Part shown: one piece after another, positions 23,782-33,021 of the stretch | Position numbering within the stretch: position 1 is the first letter of the stretch | Layout: each line of letters opens with the position of its first letter | Source of the DNA: Ruminococcaceae bacterium UBA5891 | GTDB lineage: Bacteria; Bacillota; Clostridia; Oscillospirales; Acutalibacteraceae | Reading direction: 5' to 3' | NCBI GenBank assembly: GCA_002431945.1 | Contig: DJET01000070.1 | Span: 7,364-71,363, forward strand | DNA length: 64,000 nucleotides | The notes under the pieces: generated by a model | Databases searched by the model: none | The model's input: the letters and a program-made list of their open reading frames with translations, nothing else | Told to the model about the DNA's origin: nothing | Program-made: the position numbers and the translations under genes

Positions 23782-25917
23782 ATGAAGAGATCAAAAAGCA
23801 GCTTAAAAAAAGTATTTATATTGCTCTTCGTATTTACAATGCTTTTTTCAAATTTCTCCGTTTTCGCCGAGGAACAGACGGATACCTTTACTACATATAC
23901 GTTTGATTCCGAGGGAAACGCGGTCAACAGCCCCGAAGCGTACAAATTTATTGCCGAATACGACGGCAGGGCAATGGGAACCGACGGGCTTAAAAATCCG
24001 TCCGATTTGTTTGTGGACAAACAAAATAATATATATATTACCGATAAGGGCAACAACAGAATAATTATTCTTAATAATGATTTTACGCTTAAAACCGTTA
24101 TAAAGGAATTTACGGCGGCAAACGCCGACGGGGCAGAAGCGGTAACCGATACTTTTAACGCGCCCTCGTCGGTATATGTTACAAACGCGGGGCATATGTA
24201 CGTTGCCGATACGGATAACAACAGAATAGTGGAATTTGACGAAAACAATTCGTTTGTCCGTCAGATAGGCTGTCCCGACTCCAAAATACTCGGAGATAAC
24301 TATGTATTCAGCCCTACGTCAATAGCGGTGGATTCAAGCAGCAGAATTTACGTTATGATAAAAAACGAAAATCAGGGCATAGTAGAGCTTAATCCGGACG
24401 GTACGTTTATCGGCTATTACGGGGCGCAAAAGGTTCAGCAAACGCTTTTTGATTGGTTTAAAACTCTTTTTATGACCAAGGAGCAGAAAAGCCGTATTGC
24501 AAAAACAATTCCGCGTACATACAATAGTATGGTAATAGACGACAAGGATTTTGTCTGGCTGACTTCGAATTCCCTTACCGTTTATCAAAGAAAAAATTAT
24601 ATGACGTCTAAATCAAGCGCAAACGCTTCTGTTAAAAGGTTAAATCCGAGCGGCAGCGACGTGCTTACAAGGCAGGGCAAATATGCGCCGGGCGGAGATC
24701 TTTTAGAGGTTTCAAGTCTTGTTGACGTTGCGGTTAAGAATAACGGCATGTATTCTCTGCTTGATAATCTGAGAAACCGTATTTTTACTTACGATTCGCA
24801 CGGAAATCTTCTTTATGCGTTCGGCGGCGCGGGCACGCAGAACGGCTGTATGACGCTGGCGGCGGCGGTGGCTTATCTGGGCGACGATATTATAGCGCTT
24901 GATTCCGCCGACGGAACGGTGGTCCTTTACGGAATGACCGATTATGCCGCCGCTATACAGAACGCGCTTGTATCCGATGATGAAAAGGATTTTGAAAAAT
25001 CCATGGAGTATTGGAACACGGTGCTTGACCGAAATCAAAATTTCGAGCTTGCTTACAAGGCAATGGGCAATAACTATTTGCGCAACGGCTATTACCGCGA
25101 GGCGATGAAGTATTACAAAAACGCCGATGAAAAGGACGGCTACTCAAAAGCCTTTCAATACATAAGAACGGATTTTGTAAAGCATAACTTCTTTTTGGTT
25201 ATAGGCATTGCGGTTGCTGCGACAGCTCTTTTGCTGTTTTATAAAAAATGGGTGAACAGGGAAAATAAAAAGCTGTACGAATCGGGCTGTAAGCATTCGC
25301 TCAAAAGCCAGCTGTTATATTCATACAGAACCATATATCACCCGTTTGACGGTTTTTGGGAAATTAAAACCCAGCAGCGGGGAACGGTTCGTTCCGCAAA
25401 TGTGATTTTGGCAATAGTTCTTCTTACATTTTGTTATAAGGAAGTGGCGACCGGTTATCTTTTCAGAACGGTTGCCGTTGAGCAGATAAATATACCTATG
25501 GTTCTTTTAACGGTGCTGCTGCCGCTTGTTCTTTGGTGCGCCGCAAGCTGGGGCCTTACCACCCTTTTTGAGGGCAAGGGAAAGATGAAGGACATATATG
25601 TTATGACCTGCTACTCTATGGTTCCTTTAATATTTACAAATATTATAACAACCCTGATGAGTAACTGTATGGTGCTTGCAGAGCAGGATTTTATAACATT
25701 CATCACCTATGTGGGTTATGTATGGATGGCCGCCTTGATTTTTTCGGGCTGTATGACGATACACGACTATCAGTTCGGTAAAAACACGCTTATGATAACC
25801 TTTTCAATCGTGGGTATGGGCGTTATGCTTTTCCTGGCGCTGCTGTTTGCAACCGTAGGTCAAAAGCTTATCGAATTTTTTGCAGCACTGTATGAAGAAG
25901 CCGTTTTAAGAATGTAG
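23782..25917 (+). CDS. Membrane protein with NHL repeats, TPR and Yip1-like domain
   Basis: About 711 residues. A signal peptide or first membrane segment is followed by an extracellular six-bladed NHL-type propeller (about 50-390), with repeats such as NPSDLFVDKQNNIYITDKGNNRI and APSSVYVTNAGHMYVADTDNNRI. A short TPR-like pair lies near 415-460 (AYKAMGNNYLRNGYYREAMKYY). A membrane helix follows near 475, and a five-helix Yip1-type membrane domain spans about 530-700. The function is unknown. Proteins of this build recur beside carbohydrate ABC genes in Clostridia, which suggests a transport- or surface-associated role. ATG 23782 and GTG 23776 are both possible starts. Confidence 0.75.
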   Translation: MKRSKSSLKKVFILLFVFTMLFSNFSVFAEEQTDTFTTYTFDSEGNAVNSPEAYKFIAEYDGRAMGTDGLKNPSDLFVDKQNNIYITDKGNNRIIILNNDFTLKTVIKEFTAANADGAEAVTDTFNAPSSVYVTNAGHMYVADTDNNRIVEFDENNSFVRQIGCPDSKILGDNYVFSPTSIAVDSSSRIYVMIKNENQGIVELNPDGTFIGYYGAQKVQQTLFDWFKTLFMTKEQKSRIAKTIPRTYNSMVIDDKDFVWLTSNSLTVYQRKNYMTSKSSANASVKRLNPSGSDVLTRQGKYAPGGDLLEVSSLVDVAVKNNGMYSLLDNLRNRIFTYDSHGNLLYAFGGAGTQNGCMTLAAAVAYLGDDIIALDSADGTVVLYGMTDYAAAIQNALVSDDEKDFEKSMEYWNTVLDRNQNFELAYKAMGNNYLRNGYYREAMKYYKNADEKDGYSKAFQYIRTDFVKHNFFLVIGIAVAATALLLFYKKWVNRENKKLYESGCKHSLKSQLLYSYRTIYHPFDGFWEIKTQQRGTVRSANVILAIVLLTFCYKEVATGYLFRTVAVEQINIPMVLLTVLLPLVLWCAASWGLTTLFEGKGKMKDIYVMTCYSMVPLIFTNIITTLMSNCMVLAEQDFITFITYVGYVWMAALIFSGCMTIHDYQFGKNTLMITFSIVGMGVMLFLALLFATVGQKLIEFFAALYEEAVLRM

Positions 25918-25934
25918 AAAGGGGCAATAACAGA

Positions 25935-28607
25935 ATGAATAATTTTATTAAAAAGTTAACCGTTTATGCTACGGCTGCGCTTTTGGTTATTGCCGCCCTG
26001 CTCGGAACGGCAGGCTGTTCAACCGAAAATAATGAAAGTAATTCGAAAAGCAACGGATCCGTTAATCTTAAAAGCGGCTCATACATTGAAAAAAAGGGAT
26101 ATAAAAATCTTTCCGAGGAGGAGCAGGGTAAAAAGGGCAATTATGAAAATGCACAGTCGCGCATAGCCGATATGCAGCTTGTTGCCGAAAACAGTGCTTT
26201 TATGCTGTATTTAGACCCTGAGCTTGCCGAATTTGCGGCGGTAGATAAGCAAAGCGGCGAGGCTTGGTTTTCAAACCCCTATGATTTTTCTAAGGATACA
26301 AAGGCCGGCAGCGACGCAAAGGCGGAGCTGCAGTCCCTTTTGACCTTGACATATTACGACGTTAAAGCCGCCGAGGGCACGATGAACAGCTACAGCGACT
26401 GCACCTTAAAGGACCAGTATCAGATCGAAAAGCTGGACGGCGGCTTTGCGATACATATGCAAATAGGCAGAATAGAGGAAAAGATACTGGCGCCCGACGC
26501 CATTGAGGTTTCGAAATTTGAAAAGCTTATTTTGCCGAAGGTAAGCGAAAGGGAAGCAAAAAGGCTTAACACCTATTACACAAAGGTAAGCCTTTCGGAC
26601 GACAGCCTTTCAGACGGCGTTAAGGATAAGTATCTGGCAGATGTTCCGGGCCTTAAGAACAACGATTTTTATATTTTAAGAGACGCGACGGACCGTGAGA
26701 AAAAGCTTCTTGAAGCAATAATCGAAAAGACGGATTATACTCTTGAGGATATGGAGGCCGATACGGAGCTGTCAGGCTCGAAGGAGGAAAAGACCAGCTC
26801 CGCGCTGTTTAACATTTCGTTATATGTTGAGCTTACAGACAGCGGACTTAAGGTGACTGTTCCCTCCGATAAAATTTCGTACGACGATAAGCAGTATTAT
26901 CTCGGCTCGTTTCAGCTGCTTAAATATTTCGGCGCCGGCAAAAGCGAAAACGGCGGGTATTTATTCGTTCCCGACGGTTCGGGCGCTCTTATAAGCTATA
27001 ACTCCGACGCCTCAAAAACGCTTTTGCACACAACAAGCACCGTTTACGGAATGGATTATTCGCTTTCGTTCGATTACGGTATGAACAGTCTTTCGCAGCA
27101 AATACATTTTCCGGTATACGGCAATAAGGAAAACAATAAAGCGTTTTTGGCTGTTATTGAAGATGGCAGCGCAATGGCGAATATTATAAGTGAAAGCGGC
27201 AATATCATATCCTCATACGAAACGGTATATCCGCAGTTTACTTACGAGGCGTCGTACACTGTAAACTATACCGACAGCACAAAAATTAAAGGTCTTTATA
27301 CCTATCACGATACCAACAGCTATAAAGGCGATTATATAGTTAATTATAATTTCCTTGCCGGCGAAAGGTCGGACTATGTGGGAATGGCGGAGGCCTATCG
27401 CTCCTATCTTTGCAAAAACGGGGTTTTGAAAAAATCCGGCGACGGCAAAGCGGGCTTTTATTTAGAAGCACTGGGCGCTATTGAAAAAACAAGCACAAAA
27501 TTCGGAATACCTTATACCGAATCGGTTGCTTTGACGACCTTTTCACAGGCCGAGAGTATTATATCGGAAATTTCCGACGCCGCAGATCTGAGCATAAGGC
27601 TTAAATATAAGGGCTGGGCAAATAACGGGCTTTATTATTCCGTTTTTAACAAGGCTAAGGTTGTAAAATCGCTCGGAGGAAAAAACGGGCTTGAAAAGCT
27701 TGAAAAAGCCGCCGTGCAGAACGGCAGCTCCTTATATCCCGACGCGGACTTCTTTATGGTGTGCAAGGACGGATTTTCAGACGGTTACCGAAGCTCCGCC
27801 CAAAGCGCAAGAAGCATAAGAAAAGAAAACCTTTATTTAATGAATCCGCAGGGATTTACTAATTTTGCGGAATTTCAGTATCTTAATTACTCGGTTTCTC
27901 CCTATTATTACAACAAATACATAAAGGAATTTTTTGCAAAATACAATAAGCTCGGTCTTTCGGGTATTTCCGTGGGAAGTATGGGAAATATGCTCTATTC
28001 CGAGTTCCGCAAGAGCAAGGCTGTAAACAGGGAAACCGCAATGAATACGATTACGGAAAATCTTGGAAGCCGTTTTTCGGATTATAAGCTTATGCTTGAC
28101 GGCGGCAACGCTTATACCCTTAAGTATGCTTCCGATTTAACAAATGTTCCGATGTATAACAGCGCGTATACGCAGGAGGACGAGAGTATCCCCTTTATGC
28201 AGCTTGTTCTGCACGGATACATAGGCTATTCCGGTACGGCTTTAAACCTTACGGGCGAGTATGAGGATATGTTCCTTAAATGTATAGAATACGGCTCGGC
28301 TCCGCTTTTCACGGTTGCCGCGGAAAATACCGAGCTGCTTAACAAAACCTCAATGTCCTACTACTATTCGGTTAAGTGGGACGCGCTTAAGGAAAAGGTT
28401 AAGGAATATGCCGCAAGGTGGAAAGAGGCATACGACGGTCTTAACGATAAGGAAATGAAATTCCATAAAAAAACGGGCGATAATTTTTACCGTACGGAAT
28501 ATGAGGACGGAACGGTATTTTATGTGAATTACGGGGCGAATGACGCCGTTACGGAAAGCGGAGCTGTTGTTCCGCCGCGCAGCTATTTAAAGGTTAAGAA
28601 CGGTTAG
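25935..28607 (+). CDS. DUF5696 lipoprotein
   Basis: This 890-residue secreted lipoprotein has a hydrophobic signal followed by TAGCS. I recognise it as DUF5696 from features such as LYLDPELAEFAVDKQSGE-like, PDGSGALISYN near residue 345, and YNFLAGERSDYVGMAEAYRSYL near 475-495. The mid and C-terminal part (about 480-840) looks like a TIM-barrel, with alternating strand motifs such as DLSIRLKYKGWANNG and YKLMLDGGNAY, so a glycosidase-like activity is plausible. It sits between the NHL/TPR/Yip1 gene and a second permease pair. Its activity has not been inferred from specific catalytic residues. Confidence 0.8.
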   Translation: MNNFIKKLTVYATAALLVIAALLGTAGCSTENNESNSKSNGSVNLKSGSYIEKKGYKNLSEEEQGKKGNYENAQSRIADMQLVAENSAFMLYLDPELAEFAAVDKQSGEAWFSNPYDFSKDTKAGSDAKAELQSLLTLTYYDVKAAEGTMNSYSDCTLKDQYQIEKLDGGFAIHMQIGRIEEKILAPDAIEVSKFEKLILPKVSEREAKRLNTYYTKVSLSDDSLSDGVKDKYLADVPGLKNNDFYILRDATDREKKLLEAIIEKTDYTLEDMEADTELSGSKEEKTSSALFNISLYVELTDSGLKVTVPSDKISYDDKQYYLGSFQLLKYFGAGKSENGGYLFVPDGSGALISYNSDASKTLLHTTSTVYGMDYSLSFDYGMNSLSQQIHFPVYGNKENNKAFLAVIEDGSAMANIISESGNIISSYETVYPQFTYEASYTVNYTDSTKIKGLYTYHDTNSYKGDYIVNYNFLAGERSDYVGMAEAYRSYLCKNGVLKKSGDGKAGFYLEALGAIEKTSTKFGIPYTESVALTTFSQAESIISEISDAADLSIRLKYKGWANNGLYYSVFNKAKVVKSLGGKNGLEKLEKAAVQNGSSLYPDADFFMVCKDGFSDGYRSSAQSARSIRKENLYLMNPQGFTNFAEFQYLNYSVSPYYYNKYIKEFFAKYNKLGLSGISVGSMGNMLYSEFRKSKAVNRETAMNTITENLGSRFSDYKLMLDGGNAYTLKYASDLTNVPMYNSAYTQEDESIPFMQLVLHGYIGYSGTALNLTGEYEDMFLKCIEYGSAPLFTVAAENTELLNKTSMSYYYSVKWDALKEKVKEYAARWKEAYDGLNDKEMKFHKKTGDNFYRTEYEDGTVFYVNYGANDAVTESGAVVPPRSYLKVKNG

Positions 28608-28621
28608 AGGGGGCGAGATAC

Positions 28622-29554
28622 ATGAATAAGGTTAAAAGAAAAGCTTCATACGAATTAAAAAAGCAAAGAACCTATCTGGTATTTCTGATACCCTTCCTGA
28701 TCGGCTTTTTTCTGCTGTTTTTAGGGATATGCTTTAACTCGCTTAAATTCAGCTTTTGCGATGTTAAAATGTTGGGCGCAAAAGGCTTTTCACTTAATTT
28801 TACAGGATTTAAAAACTATAAATTCGCATTCTTTTCCGATCCTGATTTTGTAAATAACCTGAGAAGCTCTACTGCGTCGATGTTAAGAGACGTAATAGTT
28901 GCCACCCTTTTCAGTCTGATGATCGCGGTTGTGCTGAACACAAAGCTCAAGTGCCGCGCGGCATTCCGTGCCATTTTCTTCATTCCCGTAATTTTGGCAA
29001 CAGGCTTTGTTACAAAAGCCGACGAATATGCGGCGGTGTTTTCCTCGCAGTGGACTACGATGGGCGTTGATGAAACCGTTTCTCACGTGGCAAACGGCCT
29101 TATAAGCTCAAAGGAGATAAGCGATGTGCTGCTTGAATTAAGCTTCAGTCAGGAGCTTTCGGACTTTGTTGTTTCGGCAGTTGACGGAATATTCAATATC
29201 GTTAATATTTCGGGCGTGCCTATTCTTATCTTTTTGGCGGCTATACAGTCTATAAATCCCGCAATATATGAGGCGGCGGACATTGACGGCACAAGCCGCT
29301 GGGAAGCGTTTTGGCTGATTACATTCCCGATGATAAGCCCTATCATACTTGTTAACGTCATTTACATAATAATCGACTCTATGACAAGCTCCTCAAACGT
29401 AATTATGCAGCAGATAGAAGAGCTGAGCTTCAGCGCAAGCAAAATGGGCGTTGCATCGGCTATGGCGTGGGTGTACTTCTTGGTAAACGCAATCATTATA
29501 ACACTGTTTTTCTTGGTTATAAGCAGATATACGTATTATCAGCAAAAGGATTAG
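28622..29554 (+). CDS. CUT1 sugar ABC permease (MalF-like), set 2
   Basis: This 310-residue membrane protein has six predicted segments. The EAA loop is EAADIDGTSRWEAFWLITFPMI near residue 218-240. A long extracellular loop (about 140-190) is larger than in set 1. It is preceded by GGGGGCG-type purine-rich ribosome site and follows the DUF5696 gene by 14 bases. It pairs with the next gene. Confidence 0.92.
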   Translation: MNKVKRKASYELKKQRTYLVFLIPFLIGFFLLFLGICFNSLKFSFCDVKMLGAKGFSLNFTGFKNYKFAFFSDPDFVNNLRSSTASMLRDVIVATLFSLMIAVVLNTKLKCRAAFRAIFFIPVILATGFVTKADEYAAVFSSQWTTMGVDETVSHVANGLISSKEISDVLLELSFSQELSDFVVSAVDGIFNIVNISGVPILIFLAAIQSINPAIYEAADIDGTSRWEAFWLITFPMISPIILVNVIYIIIDSMTSSSNVIMQQIEELSFSASKMGVASAMAWVYFLVNAIIITLFFLVISRYTYYQQKD

Positions 29555-29567
29555 GAGGAATAGTTGA

Positions 29568-30512
29568 ATGAAAAAGCTTAATAAACCCGATAAAGCCGCG
29601 GTTAAAAGCAAGTCGGCGTCGTTTGTTACCTCGCTGTTCTGCTATGCTTTGCTTATATTAGTGTCGTTTATAATTCTTTTCCCGTTCATAAGCAAAATTT
29701 CCGCCTCGTTTATGAGCGTGGAGGATATGTACGACAGAACCGTTAATTTTATTCCCAGAAAGCCTACGCTTGATAATTATAAATTTGTTATGCAGGCAAT
29801 AAAGTTTGCTTCTACGGGGCTTAGAACTTTGGGGCTTTCCCTGCTTTGCGCCGTACCGCAGACCTTTGTGGCGGCAATGACGGGCTATGCCTTGGCAAAA
29901 ATGAAAAAGAAGCTGGGGAAAATCGGTATGGGAATGGTTTTGGCAACCGTTCTTGTTCCGCCGCAGGTTATAATGCTGCCGATGTATCTGAAATTCAGGT
30001 TTTACGATGTGTTCGGCATTGTAAACCTAATTGCCGGAAAACAAATAAATTTACTGGATACCGCCGGCGGCGTTCTTCCGTTTATTATCCTGTCATGCAC
30101 GGGAATGGCGTTTAAAAACGGAATTTACATCTTCCTTTTAAGGCAGTTCTACAAGGGTATCCCCGAAGAGCTGGAGGAGGCCGCGTTTATTGACGGCTGC
30201 AGCACCTTTAAAACGTTTTTCAAAATAGTTTTGCCGGTGTCCGTTCCTATGATGGTTACAGTATTTCTTTTATCGTTTTGCTGGCAATGGACGGATACGT
30301 TTTACACAAACCTGTTTTTAAAATCCGACGCCGTGCTTTCAACCGCTATATTCTCAATAAGCGGAATACAGCAGCAGGGGGGCGGAAACTTTTATGAGAC
30401 CGTAATTATAAACACGGCGGTTATATTGGCAATACTGCCGCTTGTTATTCTTTACCTCTTCGGGCAAAGAAAGCTGATTGCCGGAATTGAGAGAAGCGGC
30501 GTTACGGGCTGA
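29568..30512 (+). CDS. CUT1 sugar ABC permease (MalG-like), set 2
   Basis: This 314-residue inner-membrane permease has the EAA loop EEAAFIDGCSTFKTFFKIVLPV near residue 205-225. It lies 13 bases after the previous permease; AGGAGGAA precedes its ATG. Downstream, a large stem-loop separates it from its probable binding-protein gene at 30631. Confidence 0.92.
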   Translation: MKKLNKPDKAAVKSKSASFVTSLFCYALLILVSFIILFPFISKISASFMSVEDMYDRTVNFIPRKPTLDNYKFVMQAIKFASTGLRTLGLSLLCAVPQTFVAAMTGYALAKMKKKLGKIGMGMVLATVLVPPQVIMLPMYLKFRFYDVFGIVNLIAGKQINLLDTAGGVLPFIILSCTGMAFKNGIYIFLLRQFYKGIPEELEEAAFIDGCSTFKTFFKIVLPVSVPMMVTVFLLSFCWQWTDTFYTNLFLKSDAVLSTAIFSISGIQQQGGGNFYETVIINTAVILAILPLVILYLFGQRKLIAGIERSGVTG

Positions 30513-30528
30513 TATTCGGCAGGGTTCC

Positions 30529-30581
30529 AAAGCCCCTGCGGTAAATGCAAAAATTGATTTTAAAAATATTTGCAGGGCTTT
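30529..30581 (+). promoter_or_regulatory. Long stem-loop between permease and binding-protein genes
   Basis: AAAGCCCCTGC (30529-30539) and GCAGGGCTTT (30572-30581) can pair with one bulged C around an AT-rich loop of about 32 bases. No T-run directly follows. Such elements often stabilise or separate messages so that the binding protein is made in excess over permeases. The rest of the 118-base gap is AT-rich and ends in AAGGAG for the next gene. Confidence 0.5.
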
Positions 30582-30630
30582 GATAAAAATTACCGCAAAA
30601 AAATAACAAACATAAGAAAAGGAGATCATT

Positions 30631-32052
30631 ATGAAAAACAAAGCGTTAAGATGGTTATCACTCGGTTTGGCGGCGTTAGTAATGCTCGGTACCGCAGGCT
30701 GCGGAAAATCAGGCGGCGGCACATCGGGCGGCAAGAACGGCAAAAAGGCTTTTGAAGAATACATAAAGGACGAAAAAGCCGTAGATTTAAAGGGATATAA
30801 GTTTAAGATAGTGGATTTCAATACCGATGTCTGGAAGCCCGATACTGTTGACGATACCAGAAAACAGCTTAGTATCGATATTCTTGAGGACGTTGAGAAG
30901 AAGTTTAACTGCACTATTGAGGTTGAAAGCGTTGACGCAAAATCCCTGTTTTCAAAGGCTCAGCCCGCCATTATGTCGGGAAATAAGTTTGCCGACCTTA
31001 TAGGTACTACGGAATGGGCGTACGGGCAGCTGCTCGGCGGCAATCTTCTTGCGGATCTGTCTAAAATAGAAACGCTTGACCTAAAGCAGGACTATTTTAA
31101 TCAGCAGATTGTAAACCTTACCACAATAAACGGCGGCACATATGCGTTCAGCGCCGATTTTGACGCGCATCTATACACTCAGATGATAGTGTATTACAAT
31201 TCCGTTATATGGGAGGAGTTAGGGCTTCCCAACCCGTATCAGCTGGTTCGTGACGGCGAATGGACCTGGGATAAGCTGCTTGAGTATGCTCACAAGGCAA
31301 CGCGCGATTACGACGGAAACGGAATTATAGACTCCGAAAGCGACAGATGGGGCGTTGTTGCGGGAAGCGGCGATCTTATGAGCGCTATGTTTGCCGGTAT
31401 GGACGGTAAATTCTACGATGTAGACGAAAACGGAAATATATATCTTTCCTGCCTTGACGCGCAATCGGCTGAAAAGCTTACGTTTATAACAAAATTCTTC
31501 CAGAATGAAAACGTTTTGTATAAGCGTGAAAATCAGGGCGTAATGGATATGTTCACACAGGGCAAATCCTTATTTATGTGCCGAATCAACACCAACAGGG
31601 AAGAGCTTAAGGATATGGAAAACGATTTCGGTATTTTGCCGCTTCCGAAGTGGAACAAGGAGCAGGAGACCTATAAATCGTATATAAACCATAATACCAA
31701 GATTTACAGTATTCCGAATACCAATGAAAACACCTATGAGGCAGGAATAATCATAACGGCGCTTGCAAGAAGGTATCAGGCGTATACAGATTTGGGACTT
31801 GAAGAATTTGAAGATGTTTTATACCGTTTTGACGACGATTCGGAAATGCTGAGAAAATATATCAACGCCGAAAAGAAGTATGAATTGCTTGATATATTGC
31901 GCGGCGTTAACAGCACGATCCTAAAGCCTTATTCGGTAATGATCGACGCCTGCGTTAACAACAAATTCTCAGACGTTGTTTCGGGAATATCCTCTTATAA
32001 AGACGCCATCGGCATTGCGCTTCAGGAGTTTAAGGATAATTTAAGTAAGTGA
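30631..32052 (+). CDS. Extracellular sugar-binding lipoprotein, set 2
   Basis: This 473-residue family-1 solute-binding protein has a lipobox LGTAGC near residue 20 followed by a Gly/Ser/Lys linker. The binding-fold motifs include IEVESVDAKSLFSKAQPAIMSGNKFADLIG and VIWEELGLPNPYQLVRDGEWTWDKLLEYA, with a DYDGNGIIDSESDRWG segment that resembles a calcium-binding loop. It is anchored outside the cell and delivers sugars to set 2 permeases. AAGGAG precedes the ATG. It is of normal size, unlike the set 1 binding protein. Confidence 0.92.
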   Translation: MKNKALRWLSLGLAALVMLGTAGCGKSGGGTSGGKNGKKAFEEYIKDEKAVDLKGYKFKIVDFNTDVWKPDTVDDTRKQLSIDILEDVEKKFNCTIEVESVDAKSLFSKAQPAIMSGNKFADLIGTTEWAYGQLLGGNLLADLSKIETLDLKQDYFNQQIVNLTTINGGTYAFSADFDAHLYTQMIVYYNSVIWEELGLPNPYQLVRDGEWTWDKLLEYAHKATRDYDGNGIIDSESDRWGVVAGSGDLMSAMFAGMDGKFYDVDENGNIYLSCLDAQSAEKLTFITKFFQNENVLYKRENQGVMDMFTQGKSLFMCRINTNREELKDMENDFGILPLPKWNKEQETYKSYINHNTKIYSIPNTNENTYEAGIIITALARRYQAYTDLGLEEFEDVLYRFDDDSEMLRKYINAEKKYELLDILRGVNSTILKPYSVMIDACVNNKFSDVVSGISSYKDAIGIALQEFKDNLSK

Positions 32053-32068
32053 CAGGGGGGACGGGATT

Positions 32069-32974
32069 ATGGCCGACACCGTTAAAAGAACAGCCTTTAA
32101 AATTATGGCGTTCGCCGTAACGGCAATATTAGCTTTAAGCGCATTCGGCTTTGTACCGGCAAATGCGGCAGAGGTAAGCAATACGGTTAAATTCTTTTCT
32201 TCGGCTCCCAAAACAGACGGCAAGGTGAGCGAGGAAGAATGGGGCAAGCCCGTATTTACGGTAAAAGAGGGCGAGCCGAACATTAACGTTATAAAAAAGG
32301 ATAATGTTAAATTAGAGGATTTCACAGCCGATATTTACCTTGGCTATGACAGCACGCATATCTATATCGCCGCAGTGGCGGAGTATGAAAATCATGTAAA
32401 CGAGACCATTAAATCGGGCGATATTTGGAACGGCGACTGTTTTCAAACTCAAATTTCCGCAGTTTCGGGAACAAAAAGAAACGAATTTAACTTTGCCTGC
32501 AACAGCGTAACCGGAAAAAGTATGGCAGACGCTCCGCAGTGCGCGGGAACCTTCTCAATGCAGGGCGGCGAAGGCAAGGATTATATCGTCACCCGCGACG
32601 GAAACAAAACCGTTTATGAAATAGCGATAGGCATTGAGCAGATTTCAAAAGATGTAAAGGAATTGAAAAGCGGTATGGAATTGCCGTTTTCGCTTGCGTT
32701 TCACCAAAACGGCGGAGCCTTCCTTGAATACTGCGGAGGTATTGTTGCCAAAAAGGACATAACTCTTGCAGGTCAGCTTGTTTTAGGCGAGGGCGGCGGG
32801 AGCTCCGGCGGCTCTGCCGTTAATTCCTCTAATAAATCAAATCAGGGAAACACACAGAGCAATACCTCGCAAACGGGCTTGATAATCTTAATTATCGGAA
32901 TTGCCGCGGCTGCAATAATAATTATTGTAGTAGTTATGGTTGTTATATTAAAACGCGGCAATGATGAAGAATAG
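32069..32974 (+). CDS. Membrane-anchored CBM9-like protein
   Basis: The 301 residues comprise a signal peptide ending near PANAAE and a CBM9/DOMON-type beta-sandwich (about 40-240) starting with the characteristic KTDGKVSEEEWG. The domain contains DIYLGYDSTHIYIAAVAEYE and the GDIWNGDCFQTQIS block. A Gly/Ser/Asn linker follows, then one C-terminal membrane helix with a KRGNDEE tail. Family-9 modules bind sugar-chain ends. It likely holds glycan at the surface near the transporters. It starts 17 bases after the binding-protein stop. Confidence 0.82.
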   Translation: MADTVKRTAFKIMAFAVTAILALSAFGFVPANAAEVSNTVKFFSSAPKTDGKVSEEEWGKPVFTVKEGEPNINVIKKDNVKLEDFTADIYLGYDSTHIYIAAVAEYENHVNETIKSGDIWNGDCFQTQISAVSGTKRNEFNFACNSVTGKSMADAPQCAGTFSMQGGEGKDYIVTRDGNKTVYEIAIGIEQISKDVKELKSGMELPFSLAFHQNGGAFLEYCGGIVAKKDITLAGQLVLGEGGGSSGGSAVNSSNKSNQGNTQSNTSQTGLIILIIGIAAAAIIIIVVVMVVILKRGNDEE

Positions 32975-33021
32975 AAATTTTGTATAAGCCTTATGCTATT
33001 ATTGATAAAGGAATATCGGCT

